A DNA stretch of 64,000 bases from Rhizophagus irregularis. Lineage: Eukaryota > Glomeromycota > Glomeromycetes > Glomerales > Glomeraceae. The notes beneath the pieces were generated by a model. That model was given only the letters and a program-made list of their open reading frames with translations. It did not search any database and was not told the origin of the DNA. Below are positions 22,385 through 33,436 of the stretch, piece after piece. Both the position numbers and the translations under genes were made by a program. Position 1 is the stretch's first letter; each line of letters opens with the position of its first letter. The stretch is taken from assembly GCF_026210795.1 (NCBI RefSeq), contig NC_089429.1:4836001-4900000 (forward strand), read 5' to 3'.

Positions 22385-23460
22385 CTAATTATTGTTATGT
22401 TTTCGCATTCTATGTGAGTTTAAGTTATCCATCCGTTTGCATTCAAATGTGCATTGGTTACAACGATACCGTATATTTGTATGTTGTTCGGTGATATGCT
22501 TAGACAATGATTTGTCTGAGCCTAAGTTTTTATTGTAAATTAGACGGATATATTTCCCTACTGTCGACTCATTTTTATTAATATATTCCTCAAGCTCTTG
22601 CTGAAATTGATTAAAAGTAATAGTTGTATCGATGATATCTAGTGAATCACGAGTAAAAAATAAACGTGTGAGTACATTGTTACTCTTCCAACAAGCATAA
22701 TATGACTTGTTTAATTTTATCCAAGGATGAACTTACTCATAAGATTATCTGACGAACGCACATCTTTAGTATTTTCCTCCTCTTTCGTCGTCTGATTCTC
22801 TTGTTATTTGCTATGATAAAAATAAGTATTCGACATGTAACCGAATATCGTCATTGATGACAGATTTTATTTACTAGATTCACAAATATGTATACCACGC
22901 ACCTAGTATTCTTTAATGTTGTGTTCTTCTAACGGATGTGTCATTTTTTCGTTAATTCGATCAATTACCACATTTAATTCGTAATTCGAATAGAAAACTT
23001 GGAATCTCTCTATCCAAAACTCATGAGATAAAGCGTTTAAACTTGGGATCAAGCGTATCGTAGAAACAGCCGTTTAAGCCGTGGAATCTGATTTCCCATT
23101 ATGAACGTATTAATGTTTTTTTACCGGTTTTGGTCGTTCCTTCAGGTTGTTTAGAATCTATGTTTTTTACTTTTTTCTCCATTACACGAACTAATTACGA
23201 ATTAAGTTCACTTCACTATTTATATCCTGAGATTTAGACTACTAATCTCTTCGAAATCTGAATTTTCTTTTATTTGAGTGTTTTTTATCTCGGGTTTGTT
23301 CTATTTCGTTCACTTTTTATTCAATTTTTTATGCAAGTAATGTTCACGATAATCATCCAAGTGAATATCATTAAGATGTAACACATTCGTATTTTTAAGA
23401 GAAGTTTCATTTCTGAAACGGAGAAAAAAAACAATGATTTAAATGAAGAATATGAATACC
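22385..23460 (-). CDS. C2H2 zinc-finger gene, exon structure unresolved (possibly decaying)
   Basis: The clear part is the 3' exon (about 22715 down to the stop at 22385). It encodes SYYACWKSNNVLTRLFFTRD, FNQFQQELEEYINKNEST, SLSKHITEQHTNIRY, then a canonical C2H2 finger (C-x2-C-x12-H-x4-H: CNQC...SHRMRKH). Upstream, minus-strand open pieces with plausible splice sites read QENQTTKEEENTKDVRSSDN (about 22735-22800), SHEFWIERFQVFYSNYELNV (about 22930-23050), MEKKVKNIDSKQPEGTTKTG (ATG at 23182) and NETSLKNTNVLHLNDIHLDD after a CCGTTTCAG acceptor (about 23410). Some pieces contain in-frame stops or lack clear acceptors, so the model is incomplete and the gene may be broken. C2H2 fingers suggest nucleic-acid binding. 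Confidence 0.4.
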
Positions 23461-24305
23461 GGGAACTGAATCAAAACCAATGACTGAGGAAACTAAAGCT
23501 GATTATCCTATATATATATACTGTATATATCGAGTTTTAACATTTTATTCGGTTAGTTTTAGTCAAGTTTTCTCCGAATTAGAAACTAATTTGAATAACC
23601 TTGTTTTTGTAGGTGTTTTCATGACTTCAACGTATATTTCTTTCTTTCTTGTAAGGAATTCAAATAACGTCGGAGACATACTAGTTTGAAACAAACCATA
23701 AGTCCATAAATTTAAAGGATACACTCGGAGTACTAGGATTTTTTTATTGAAATTAATAACGTTTAATAAAATGTAACTTAAGTGTCAACATTTTTAACCA
23801 ACGGAAACAAAATTATATTGAAGTTATAAAATTGATTTCTCTTTTTTTCTCTTGAAACATAAGTTATGAGAATCATTCGATTATACGATTTTTGAAAAAA
23901 CTTTTTTTTTTTAATATAAAATAACAATCGCTTTCTAAAATTTTTTTCTTATCCAAATAAAAAATTTTGAATATAAAACATATTTTTCTAAAAAAGCAGT
24001 TAAATTTGAAAAGAACCAATATACAGGGGCCATGCGAAAATAAAATGGATGAAAGTAGTTAATAATTACTACTTCAGTTTATAATATAAAAAATTAAGAG
24101 GTAAAAAAAGTTATGACGTATATAAATGTCAGGTTTATTTAAAAATGTCTCTTTATTCTTTATCTATTAATCCTAATAATAATACAGTATTTGTTCTATC
24201 TATATATTTTATATTATTTATTATATATATATATTATGTATATGTACTTATATATGTATATGAATATGATTCTAAGATTCTAAAATAATAATATTAATAG
24301 TTTTT
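23461..24305. other. Intergenic, nothing recognised
   Basis: AT-rich with a (TA)n-rich stretch near 24200-24260 just past the 3' end of the monooxygenase gene. Confidence 0.4.
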
Positions 24306-25841
24306 TTAATCCTTAAAAATTAAGTTATCCGCAAAACTATAAAAGTTTATCATAACGTTTATAACCTTTAAAATTCTGTCTCTAACAATAACGCCAAAAG
24401 GCCCAAGTGGCGTGGAAGTCTTAAACGTGACGTTTCTAGATTTTAATACATCAGCAGATGTTCGTTTTAACATTTCTTTTTCATATTCTTCAATAAAAGA
24501 AATATTATTGTCCGTATATTTAAGTAATGCTTGAGAAAGTTTATCGGCATCCTGAATAGCATTATTTGCTCCTAATCCTAATATAGGACTCATAGCATGA
24601 ACAGCATCTCCTAATAATACAACTCGACTACTCGTCCATGATTTGATAGACATTGGATCAATATCTCGCATCATTCTTCGTTGTACAGGATTATAATTTT
24701 TAAATGGGAATTTTATTGGATCATTTGGAATTGTTTTAGGTGCCAAGTCCCATAATTCTAACAATAAATCAGTCAATTCACAATCTGGTCTTAATGTTCG
24801 AATTAATACTTTAACATGTTCGATGACTGACGCAGGATCATTATCATCAACTTTAGCCTTTTCAGATTCAGTATCAACATTATCTAATTCGGAGGGATAA
24901 GAATAAACTAATGTTGCTCTATAGTGAGGTTCATTTTTTTCGTCATCTTGTTCCTGTTTGATTGGTATTAAGCGTGTCATCATAAATGTTGAATCTCCTT
25001 TTGTTCCAAGAGTTTTGCGGGCCAAAACATTTCCATGGATTTTACTTGCCCTGTCCATAAGGTGTTTAGGTATAGAAATATCTACGCCAACATGAGTTAT
25101 TCCATAATTAACAATTTGTAATTCGGGCAATTTCTGTTTTCGTACTAATAAAAGAAAAAAAATGGTTGTTAATTAATTGAAAATTATGGATATTACATAA
25201 AAATATCTTTTAACTTACTTGGAGAATTAATTCCATCTGCACCAACTAAAATATTACAAAATTCTTGTGTACCATCTTCAAAAAATACCCAAACTCCTTC
25301 TTGAGTTTCTACATATTTAGTACATTTTTTATTCCATTGTACTGGTACATCATCTAATAAAACATCTCTAAGTCGATCACGATAAATGATCATTGATGAT
25401 AAACCACGAGATATTTTTGCAAGTTCGTAAAAATCTTTAAATGGTTTAGTTGGAGGAGCAAGTAGAACATTTCCTACTTGATCAGTGATAATTATTCCAT
25501 GAGTTTCTACATCAGGAACCGTATTTGGCGTTGCTTTTGGAAGGTTTGAAGCGATTGAGGATGGAATACAGTTTAAAAGAGATTGAGCTCCATAATTAGA
25601 CAAGCCTATATGATATCCTTGCCATCGATCTAACACGTGAAGGTACGAGTTAGTTAACGTTGTTAACGTAATATTTAATTAGAAATTAGAAATTTATTAT
25701 ACCTGTAGGACTAGATTCACGTTCAAAGATTTTTACGTTGAATTCTCTTTTGTCCTTGTTCTTTATCAAAGCATGATAGAGAGAGAGTCCTCCTAAACCC
25801 GCACCGACAATAATTATCGTTGGAATTTTATCTTGTTGCAT
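24306..25841 (-). CDS. FAD-dependent monooxygenase (PHBH / salicylate-hydroxylase type)
   Basis: Three exons (25703-25841, 25219-25629, 24306-25144) join in frame through 73- and 74-bp GT-AG introns to give 462 residues. The N-terminus TIIIVGAGLGGLSLYHAL is the Rossmann GxGxxG site for the FAD ADP moiety. LVGADGINSP is the conserved DG motif, and VVLLGDAVHAMSPILGLGAN is the GD motif that closes over the flavin; LGLGANNAIQDADKLSQAL follows as usual. Such enzymes use NAD(P)H and O2 to hydroxylate aromatic or similar small substrates; the substrate here cannot be told. An ATG 11 codons upstream (25874) would add a short hydrophobic leader; I chose MQQDK because the Rossmann strand usually begins within 10-15 residues of the start. 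A hydrophobic C-terminal end (FGVIVRDRILKVINVMINFY) might associate with a membrane. Confidence 0.9.
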
Positions 25842-27261
25842 TCTTAATGAAATTATTATTTGTATAAAATTCAAAAAAGTAGATAAAGAAAAATTATTAT
25901 GATGTATAAAAAATTGTTTGAATGATTTCTAATATATTTAATATATTTTAATGTATTTTAGATTTGTTCTGAAAGAATCGAGAAACATTTTCTAGCAGGA
26001 TTTATTTATAAGAAAAAAATATCATTGCCAAGAAACAAACGAAACGTAAACTTTATTACTGCGCGAGACGTTTTAGTATATTGGAATGGTCGATCAAGCA
26101 TAATTTAACCATTGCCGATATTTACCCGATATTTCTGTTATTCCTGTTTCACGAACAGAATTCCGGATTTCTTATAAACGTCACATGCCAAGTCGGATGT
26201 AACGTTCATTCTTTCAATTATTTTTTCTAGAAATATTGATGTGCAACACATTCGTCAAAAATTGACCGAAATTTTACCGAAAATTTTATTATTTCGTCGG
26301 AAAATTATTTACCGAAAAATTTTACCAAGAATTATTTATTTTTTACAAGAAATGTAACGTAACTCAACGGGATAATACGAGATAATCATTGTGACGAACC
26401 GAAAATTTGAACTTTAATAAATTAAATAATAAGATTCATGAAGGTTATTGTTTACAATGGTAATTTTTTTTTTATAATAAATAATTATTATAATTTTCAT
26501 TATAGTTTATCTATATATAATTTTATTTATACTGTTATTTACGATTTCATGACCTATATTCTATAAATTTCTTAAACTTTATATTTGAATTTAAAATGTT
26601 AATGAATTAAAAAAGATTTTTTAATTGAGTGACATCTAAATTTATCTTCTTAATATTATTAAAATTTTGTCTTTTAATTCACATTTTGCTATTTTCCCTT
26701 TTCGTCAATTAAAAGTTGAATCCTAAAATCGTTAATTAAATTCTGCCGCCAATTAAAAACATGCGTGACTGCACGTGTGTCATGAATTTCGGAAATTTCT
26801 CTAGGTATCGGAAATTTGACCGGAATCTGGAAAGTTCGGAAGTTTCGGAATAGCTGAAACCAAAACGTATAATGGGTGAAACGCTTAGCTAATCGCAAAA
26901 CAGTTTTGCTTGAAACCTAAATATATTTCATTCCTTTTCATGCATATCTTTTCTAGAAAGTGCGTAAGTATTGTATTTTTATACACGTGTATACTGTATA
27001 ACATTATTATTATTTTAGTCGGACTGTTGTACCGTTAGAGTTCTTATTGTACTCTTTATCAGGTATGTAGCCGATACTATGTATAGGTATATGATCGGCG
27101 AAAATTCGTCAACTGTCGATTTTACAAATTATTATTTTGTCAGGCGCTCAGACCTGCGAAATTACATGTTATTATTATTATACTGCGCCGCAGTTTAATA
27201 ATTTTTTTTTTTATTTGAAAAAAATGTTTTTACTAAAATAATATATATATAATAAATTAAT
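25842..27261. other. Intergenic, with ACCGAAA-rich and TTCCGAA-rich short repeats
   Basis: Around 26260-26340 an (A)ACCGAAAATTTT word recurs four times; around 26795-26860 the words TTCCGAA/TTCCGG recur about six times on the minus strand. Both may be remains of small repeats. No gene recognised. Confidence 0.4.
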
Positions 27262-28425
27262 TTAAGAAGATTGTTTTTTATCATCCTTGTCATTTCCAAA
27301 AAGTACAGATATTACTTCATAAAATGATAAAGATTGTTTTAAAAATCCAACATCACTATCAGGTTCCAACTTTTCAACTTTATATTGTTGTTCCATCTTA
27401 ATTTCATCACGAACATTGTTTAAAGGCATATCTACCAACATTCCATTAGAAGTTCTTAATACAATATCTTCATCAGGAATTGAAGGTTGAACAATACCTT
27501 GTTCAAAATTTCTTTTTTCTAGATCAGATTCACTTAAATGAGGTAAATCTATGATAAAAGTTATAACGTAGGATAAGATAACGAAAGTGACTGTTTTAAA
27601 CATGTACCCAGGGATCGATAATTTAAAAATGAATGTATTTATATGATATAATGAAGCAATTAAAATGGGTAATGAATTCACTACAATTGATGTGTAGGGT
27701 GAATGAGAGCGTTGATTGGTAGTTGAATAACCCAGTATGCATTGAATAATACGAAAAGTAACGTAAACGTCTATCGAAAGATCAGCTATAGTCGTAATCA
27801 AAAACCACTTTTCCTGATGTGCGTCATTATCACATGAAGTAACATTAGGTGAAGTGATGTTAAACGTTATTTGTGGTTGTATGAATGCAATGGAGATGAT
27901 CTAGGAAAAAAAAAAATAAAAATTGTAAGAATAATAAATATATTATAATCAACGTAATCAACGTTAAAATTTTCATAACTTACATAGAACAAACTTCTAA
28001 TTAAAAGTAAACCATATACAATGTAATTATCTAATTTTGATTTTATGAATTGTCTTAGTTTCCAGACTAAGAAAATGATGAGAAATTCTGAAAATATGAA
28101 ATCTAATAAAACTTGTAAATAAGTAGTCAACAAACATTGCGATAAAGAAGTGGTATTTATCGTAATAAGTAATCCAATATTGGATAGAGCGCATAAGAGA
28201 CCACTTATATTGAAAGTAATCTTTAATATACTTGAAAATTTTAAATAATCCCCGCGATAAAATACGATCGATTTAATAAAATTATGTGTGGAAGCCTTTA
28301 ATTGATGAGATTAATAAATATTAATAAAATTAAATGAAATTGAATAAAAAAATGTTTAAAAAACTCACCACAATCATTATTGTTGTAAGTATCAAAAAAT
28401 AATTTAATTCGACCGTATATTCCAT
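27262..28425 (-). CDS. Seven-transmembrane protein of unknown function
   Basis: Exons 28369-28425, 27984-28295 and 27262-27900 join in phase 0 through 73- and 83-bp introns (GTGAGT and GTAAGT donors) to a 335-residue protein starting MEYTVELNYF. Hydrophobic segments: YFLILTTIMIVAS; ISGLLCALSNIGLLITI; LLDFIFSEFLIIFLVW; YIVYGLLLIRSLFYIISIAF; WFLITTIADLSIDVYVTF; IVVNSLPILIASLYHINTFI; FKTVTFVILSYVITFIIDL. These make seven spans, followed by an acidic soluble tail of about 95 residues (EPDSDVGF, GNDKDDKKQSS). The layout (short N-terminus, 7 TM, cytosolic tail) is that of a receptor, but no GPCR class motif is recognised; a transporter or another 7-TM family is equally possible. Confidence 0.75.
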
Positions 28426-29233
28426 GATGATTTTAATGTTTGATGATTACAAAATTCACAAAAAAAAAAGAATGAACGAAAGAAAAAAATTTATAAAAAA
28501 AAGAAAAATATACAGAAATGAGAAATTTTTTGTTTTAAAAAAAAAAATAAAAGATTTTTACGCACTTTTATATTACCAATTTCTTTCATTTTTTTTTTCG
28601 TCTTAAAAATATTAGACTACATTATATTTCGAAACCTAAATTCTTTTGGATTCCCATATTGGGTTTCCTTATTTCTAAGTTATTTCTAAAAAAAAAAATA
28701 ATTGAATAATTGTTGAATATGAAAACAATAATAACAATAAAGGAGTCAAATTGAGTGGTTTGACATTATTAATGTTAATTATAAACTTGGTAATTTTCTA
28801 GTTTCAGTCATATAGCGTGTAGTCTAAAAAAAAACAGGTAAAATCAAGTAAATCATTAATTACTGCGTAAATAAAAGGCTTATTGTTTACTATTTATGGA
28901 TAGTTCTCTTTACACAATATGATATTATGAAACAGGTTTTACAGCAAATTGGATCATTTCTAAATTTGGATGAAACGTTTCATCAAAATCTAATTTAAGA
29001 ACCTGCCTAAACCAAAATAAGTCTTTTTTGAATCTTTGGAATACTAAAGATATTGTTTCACACATACGACATGAGGTTGACGTTTGGCTAGTTTGCATAT
29101 AATACTTATAATTAGTCCGAAGGACGTATCGGTTTCACAAATTTCCTGTTGTCCGTCCGGCACGTGGTGATGTGCAATGATAACTGCGCTTCGGACTTCG
29201 TTTCCTAGTATACTTGTGCATACCCCCGAATAC
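28426..29233. other. Intergenic between divergent genes
   Basis: Contains AAAAAAG-rich leader of the 7-TM gene. Near 29115-29210 the words AGTCCGAAGGACG and CGCTTCGGACT form an inverted pair about 90 bp apart, perhaps a small MITE or a structured upstream region of the BTB-SPRY gene at 29306. Confidence 0.4.
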
Positions 29234-29243
29234 GACGTTGTAC
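29234..29243 (+). promoter_or_regulatory. Shared upstream element (copy 4)
   Basis: GACGTTGTAC, identical to the copy at 7744, lies 72 bp before the ATG at 29306 and is followed by GACATGGAATAAATTGTATA. Confidence 0.5.
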
Positions 29244-29305
29244 GACATGGAATAAATTGTATATATTGAAAAAAAAATTTTTATTCTTAACCGTTTTCTT
29301 AAATA

Positions 29306-30712
29306 ATGAAGAGAGGATATTCATTAGAACAAGATTTAAGATTATTAATAAATAATCCAAAGTATAGCGATATAGAAATTTTATGTGAAGATGAAAAGAA
29401 ATTATATGCTTGTAGAGCAATCTTAGCAGCAAGGTCCGAAGTATTTGATAGTTTACTTTATAATGGAATGAAGGAAAGTTACGAAAACAAAATTTCTTTT
29501 CCAAAGATTAATTCTGCTGGTATGGAAATAATATTAGAATATACTTATATTGGTTCAATTAAAGAAGATTTATTAACAAAAGATAATATAATTGAATCGT
29601 ATTATGCAGCAGATTATTTTCAATTATCTGACCTTCAGGATTTAATAATGAAAACCGTTGAAAATGCATTTAAAAAAAATTTTACAGAAAATTATTCACC
29701 AGAATTATTATCTAAAATTGTAGAAATTATGCCTTTATCAGAAGATAATATTCTTCTTAATTTATTGGTTGAAACGGTTGCAACTATTCCATTAAATACT
29801 ATTGAATTTAACCGTTTATCTATTTCAGCATTACAATATCTTTTATCTTGTACACATGAAAAAGAAAAAGCTTTTGTAACTCCAGAATATGAGGTTCTTA
29901 GGTATAGTGCTATTCTTGCAGCGAAACAAATTTCTGAGGATGCACATAATGCTATTATGAAACGGTTGCCAACCTTAGAGCAGATAAAAAATTCATTCCA
30001 AGTAGAAAATAATTTTATTACTGATAATCGAAAGATTGCGGAAGAATTGAAACCTTTGATTAAATTTATCGATTTTAGAAGGATTAAAGGTATAATATTG
30101 GTTAATTTTATTGAACCATTAGACATTATTCCAGCCGAAGTTATCTTAAATGTTTATCGATTTAAAACATTATCGGATAATTCAGATTTAAGTAGCGTTC
30201 GAGGAAGATCGATTTATAAATTTAATTATGTTTGGGATGAGTCAGCATGTGGATCAAAACTTATTGTTGAAAATAACGGAAAGATTGTACATGCACCATA
30301 TGGTTGTGGTTACCAAAATGTTAGGGCCAAAGCAGTATTAGAAAACGAAGGTATTTATGAATGGGATGTCATTATTGAGAAAGATTGTGGTTATGCTTGG
30401 GTTGGGGTATGTGCATCAGATAATTTTAGTTATGAAACTTTTGCAGGAGGTCAACCTACTGGATGGATATTGGGTTCTAGTGGTTATTGTAGTAATTCTG
30501 GTAAAGATTTATATTATTGTCCCATGTTTTACAGAGATAATTCAAAAATTACAGTTCATTTAGATATGAATAAAAGAACTTGTGCTTTTACGGTCAATGG
30601 TATAAAATATCGAGAAGTATCAGAATGGAATAATCTACCTTCAAAGCTTTATCCAGTAGTATCATTAATGTATTCTGGTCGCTTTCGAATTCAATCTCAT
30701 CAAGAAAATTAG
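29306..30712 (+). CDS. BTB-BACK-SPRY protein, intact paralog 5
   Basis: Intronless, 468 residues, closest by eye to paralogs 1 and 2. BTB about residues 18-110, BACK about 125-235 (NYSPELLSKIVEIMPLSEDN), SPRY about 310-462 (YEWDVIIEKDCGYAWVGVCA, GWILGSSG, ITVHLDMNKRTCAFTV). The N-terminus is MKRGYSLEQDL instead of MTRGYSLEQDL. The 3' flank is homologous to that of paralog 2 for about 500 bp, so these two came from one duplication event that included both flanks. Confidence 0.9.
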   Translation: MKRGYSLEQDLRLLINNPKYSDIEILCEDEKKLYACRAILAARSEVFDSLLYNGMKESYENKISFPKINSAGMEIILEYTYIGSIKEDLLTKDNIIESYYAADYFQLSDLQDLIMKTVENAFKKNFTENYSPELLSKIVEIMPLSEDNILLNLLVETVATIPLNTIEFNRLSISALQYLLSCTHEKEKAFVTPEYEVLRYSAILAAKQISEDAHNAIMKRLPTLEQIKNSFQVENNFITDNRKIAEELKPLIKFIDFRRIKGIILVNFIEPLDIIPAEVILNVYRFKTLSDNSDLSSVRGRSIYKFNYVWDESACGSKLIVENNGKIVHAPYGCGYQNVRAKAVLENEGIYEWDVIIEKDCGYAWVGVCASDNFSYETFAGGQPTGWILGSSGYCSNSGKDLYYCPMFYRDNSKITVHLDMNKRTCAFTVNGIKYREVSEWNNLPSKLYPVVSLMYSGRFRIQSHQEN

Positions 30713-31248
30713 ACAAAATCTTGTAGATTTGAATTTTATTCTTATCATTATAATTACATATATATTGAAAATAATTGTTATGTTATTTATGGCCAAGAGA
30801 ATAAAATTTTTATTGGTTCAATTATTAGTATTACGTGATGTTGAAGGGTTGCATCAAATTTCATTTTTATTGAGTTGATAATAAACGGGAATATTAAAAA
30901 ATTATAATAATTGTATAGAAATTTTAACTTTAAATCACGCATAATAAACATTTTTTTATTACAAGAAAAAAAAAAATTTCAATTATTTAAAGGTTGAAGC
31001 AGGAATGTCAGTAAAATCTGAAAATTCAACCATCGTTACGATCGTTTCTTAAGATCTAAATTTTTTAATTATAAGTCCAACAAAAAAAAAAATTAGAAAC
31101 TGTCCTGAATAAAAAAAAGCCGAAATATATAAGAATGTCGTGAGATCTGAGATGAAATTAAAAAGGTCATTGTATTAGATACAGTAGTGTTATACGACGA
31201 ACTAATGACGTGAATTCGTGATGTAATAAGGAGCTTCAACGTACATTT
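30713..31248 (+). repeat. Shared 3' flank of BTB-SPRY duplicons (copy 2)
   Basis: Homologous to 9251-9780 as described there; the similarity reaches the TTCAACGTACA word at about 31230 and continues weakly into the 3' end of the next gene. Confidence 0.65.
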
Positions 31249-32223
31249 TTATAAACGCATGATGAATCCGTTTATTTTGGTTTCCATAAGAACAGATTCC
31301 AATAAAGGCATGTTAATGGCCGGTCTGATAACAAATTCGAAGTCATTGAACAGAGAATGGTCCACAACAGACCACTTAAGCATATGAGATAAGTGTTGGG
31401 CTCGTTGTGATTCTTGTTCTACGTGATGACTCCGCATTTCTTCAAGAACTTTTCTATATGGAAAAAGTAATGTGCCAATATGTGGCTCAAATGTTAATTC
31501 TTCAACAGTTGAGTTAGGTTCCTCCTCATTCTCAATTTTGCGTGATTGTTCATCATATGAAGGTGGATTTTCGGGGGTTCTATCATTCTGTATGGTAAAA
31601 AAAGATTAGCAAACAATTTGCTAAGTCAGCAGGAGACAGCACAAGTCACAACGAGCATATGCTAGGCTGTTCCCACCTCGGCCAAAATTGACCTCAACTC
31701 GACCATCAGTCGCGTGGTACATCTCCCATAAAAGAACAAAATGTGTACGCTGCAGCGATGTAAAGGCCAGACACTCTTCTTCCCCATGCCAGCAGCGCAG
31801 GGTGTAGTACAAAATGTTATAAATAGAATGTACATATCGTGGCGTACATAAGGCTGGGCGCTCTTTTTTCCCATACCAGCAGCACGGGGTGTCTAATTCA
31901 TGAAAAATACTGACCTTTAAGTTATTTTGCAAAAATAGCGCTTTTTGACTTGCCCTCGTATTGGGCTTTAATTTTCTAACTAATATGTTCAGTTCTGCGC
32001 CTAAAGCGTTATGTGACTCGCTTCTGAGAAATTTGGTATTTTTTCAATGAAAAATTTATCCCATGTTTCCGTGTTCCCCCATTTGGTATAGTGTTTCTCC
32101 CAAAAATCTGATATACGGATACACGTTAGAGTATTTAGAATTTGATTATTGTAAAGAACAATGAATACTTACCCGATATTGTACTTCTTTCAGAGCTTCT
32201 TCAGGTAAGCTTCCTTTTGGCAT
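31249..32223 (-). CDS. Small two-exon gene, function unknown
   Basis: Exon 1 (32173-32223) encodes MPKGSLPEEALKEVQYR and ends at a GTAAGT donor in phase 0; exon 2 (31249-31587) follows an ACAG acceptor and encodes NDRTPENPPSYDEQ, EPHIGTLLFPYRKVLEEMRS, QRAQHLSHMLKWSVVDHSLF and a C-terminus NGFIMRL. The protein is 129 residues, soluble, with a helical, His/Gln-rich middle. No domain is recognised. The intron, 585 bp, is six to nine times longer than others in the window and contains GC-richer sequence with an internal duplication, so it probably took an insertion. Confidence 0.55.
31588..32172. repeat. Long intron with inserted GC-richer duplicated segment
   Basis: Two imperfect copies of a segment of about 42 bp (about 31757-31800 and 31852-31893) share the ends CTCTTCTTCCCCATGCCAGC / CTCTTTTTTCCCATACCAGC and CAGGGTGT / CGGGGTGT. 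The base composition differs from the surrounding AT-rich DNA. A 103-codon minus-strand frame crosses both copies and repeats CCWYGKKE / RCWHGEEE at protein level. A small transposon insertion is the simplest explanation. Confidence 0.5.
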
Positions 32224-32904
32224 GTTATGTTATGTTATTATGTTATTAAAGAAAATAATAAGTCATACGATATTAAAAAAGTAAAACCAAACAGAAAACA
32301 AGAGAACTGTGCGCGTTTGAATAAATAATAAAAAATTTGATTACGGATTTATTGATTATTTGCGTAATAACCATTTGTATTAAGACTCATTTGCCCTTAT
32401 TTGATGGTTATGGCTTAGCTTATTGATTATTTGGTTTTATTGGTTATTTAAGTGATTTATTGACTATTGATTTATTTAATTTTCATTATTATTACCCTAA
32501 ATTGTAGTCATATTTCATTTTTAATTAGAAAATATCATGAAATTTATTATAAAAGTATCGTTTTTGGATTTAAATCTTTTTTTTTTTGATGTTTAGTTAT
32601 CAATTTAATTACAAAAAATATTTGCATATTTTTATAAAATAACTCATGTTTATTCCTTATATATAAAGTCTACTTGCGCGAAAATTATTTATATATGTAT
32701 TTTGACCTTCTTTACAACTTTACTTATACATCAAATAAGTAAATTTGCAAAATCTTCATAATAACGATAACTTTAATACTGTATATAAGAACTATCACTT
32801 CGATCGATTTGCCGATTTTGATGTCTTATCTTGTACACGAAAACTTTCTATAAGAAGTCAACCTATTGATGGTTGAGTACTAGTTTCTATGGTGGTCGTC
32901 GTCT
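32224..32904. other. Intergenic, with TTATTGATTATT-type short repeats
   Basis: Around 32335-32480 words such as TTATTGATTATTTG and TTGGTTATT recur irregularly. No gene recognised. Confidence 0.35.
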
Positions 32905-33077
32905 CCATTTGGAGATGGCAGAAAAGTTACAGTTCATCTAGATATTAATGAGTGAACTTTCGCTTTTACGATCAATGGTAAAAAGTATCGGGAAGTATCG
33001 GAATGGAATAATTTACCATCAAAACTTTATCCGGTAGTTACCCTGGTCGCTTTCGAGTTCATCCTCATCAAATAATT
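32905..33077 (+). pseudogene. SPRY C-terminal fragment
   Basis: This matches the last 55 codons of the family (FGDG...VTVHLDIN, FTINGKKYREVSEWNNLPSK, LYPV...GRF..HPHQ) with an in-frame stop (AATGAGTGA) and a deletion between YPV and PGRF. Nothing upstream belongs to the family. Confidence 0.75.
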
Positions 33078-33256
33078 AAAAATTTTAATGAGTTTAATAT
33101 AGTTTAGTTATAGTTTGAATTTCTCTATTAAATGTAATTACTTTAATTGTACAGTATATCTATCATTTACTGAACGAAAAATAATTAAATTTAGCGACCT
33201 TTATATAATAAACAGGAAGAACAGTGTTGTATTTCATTTATAAGCATAAGAGAGTA

Positions 33257-33436
33257 CACAGGCAATCTCGATAAACTGGACTATCCATGATTATATTAGA
33301 AAAATCTGTCATATCAAAAAATCTGTCATATCGAAAATAAAGCTATAATTGTATTATAATAATCCGTTCTAGACCCAATTCCGGTATATCAAAGTTTCCG
33401 GTTTATCAAAGATCTGGTTTATTGAGGCTGCCCGTG
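33257..33436. mobile_element. pogo-like MITE with TA target site
   Basis: Left end CACAGGCAATCTCGATAAAC, right end GGTTTATTGAGGCTGCCCGT plus G; these pair with a few mismatches over about 22 bp. TA flanks both sides (33255-33256 and 33437-33438). Inside, the words ATCTGTCATATC and GGTTTATCAAAG are repeated. The CTCGATAAAC core resembles pogo/Fot1-type termini. Confidence 0.6.

Noticed and set aside
23480-23689. 69-codon plus-strand frame
   Set aside because: Low-complexity, no homology recognised, and it overlaps sequence antisense to the zinc-finger gene region.
31621-31932. 103-codon minus-strand gene
   Set aside because: It lies wholly inside the intron of the two-exon gene and overlaps another frame; only a weak internal peptide repeat supports it, which is reported as an observation instead.
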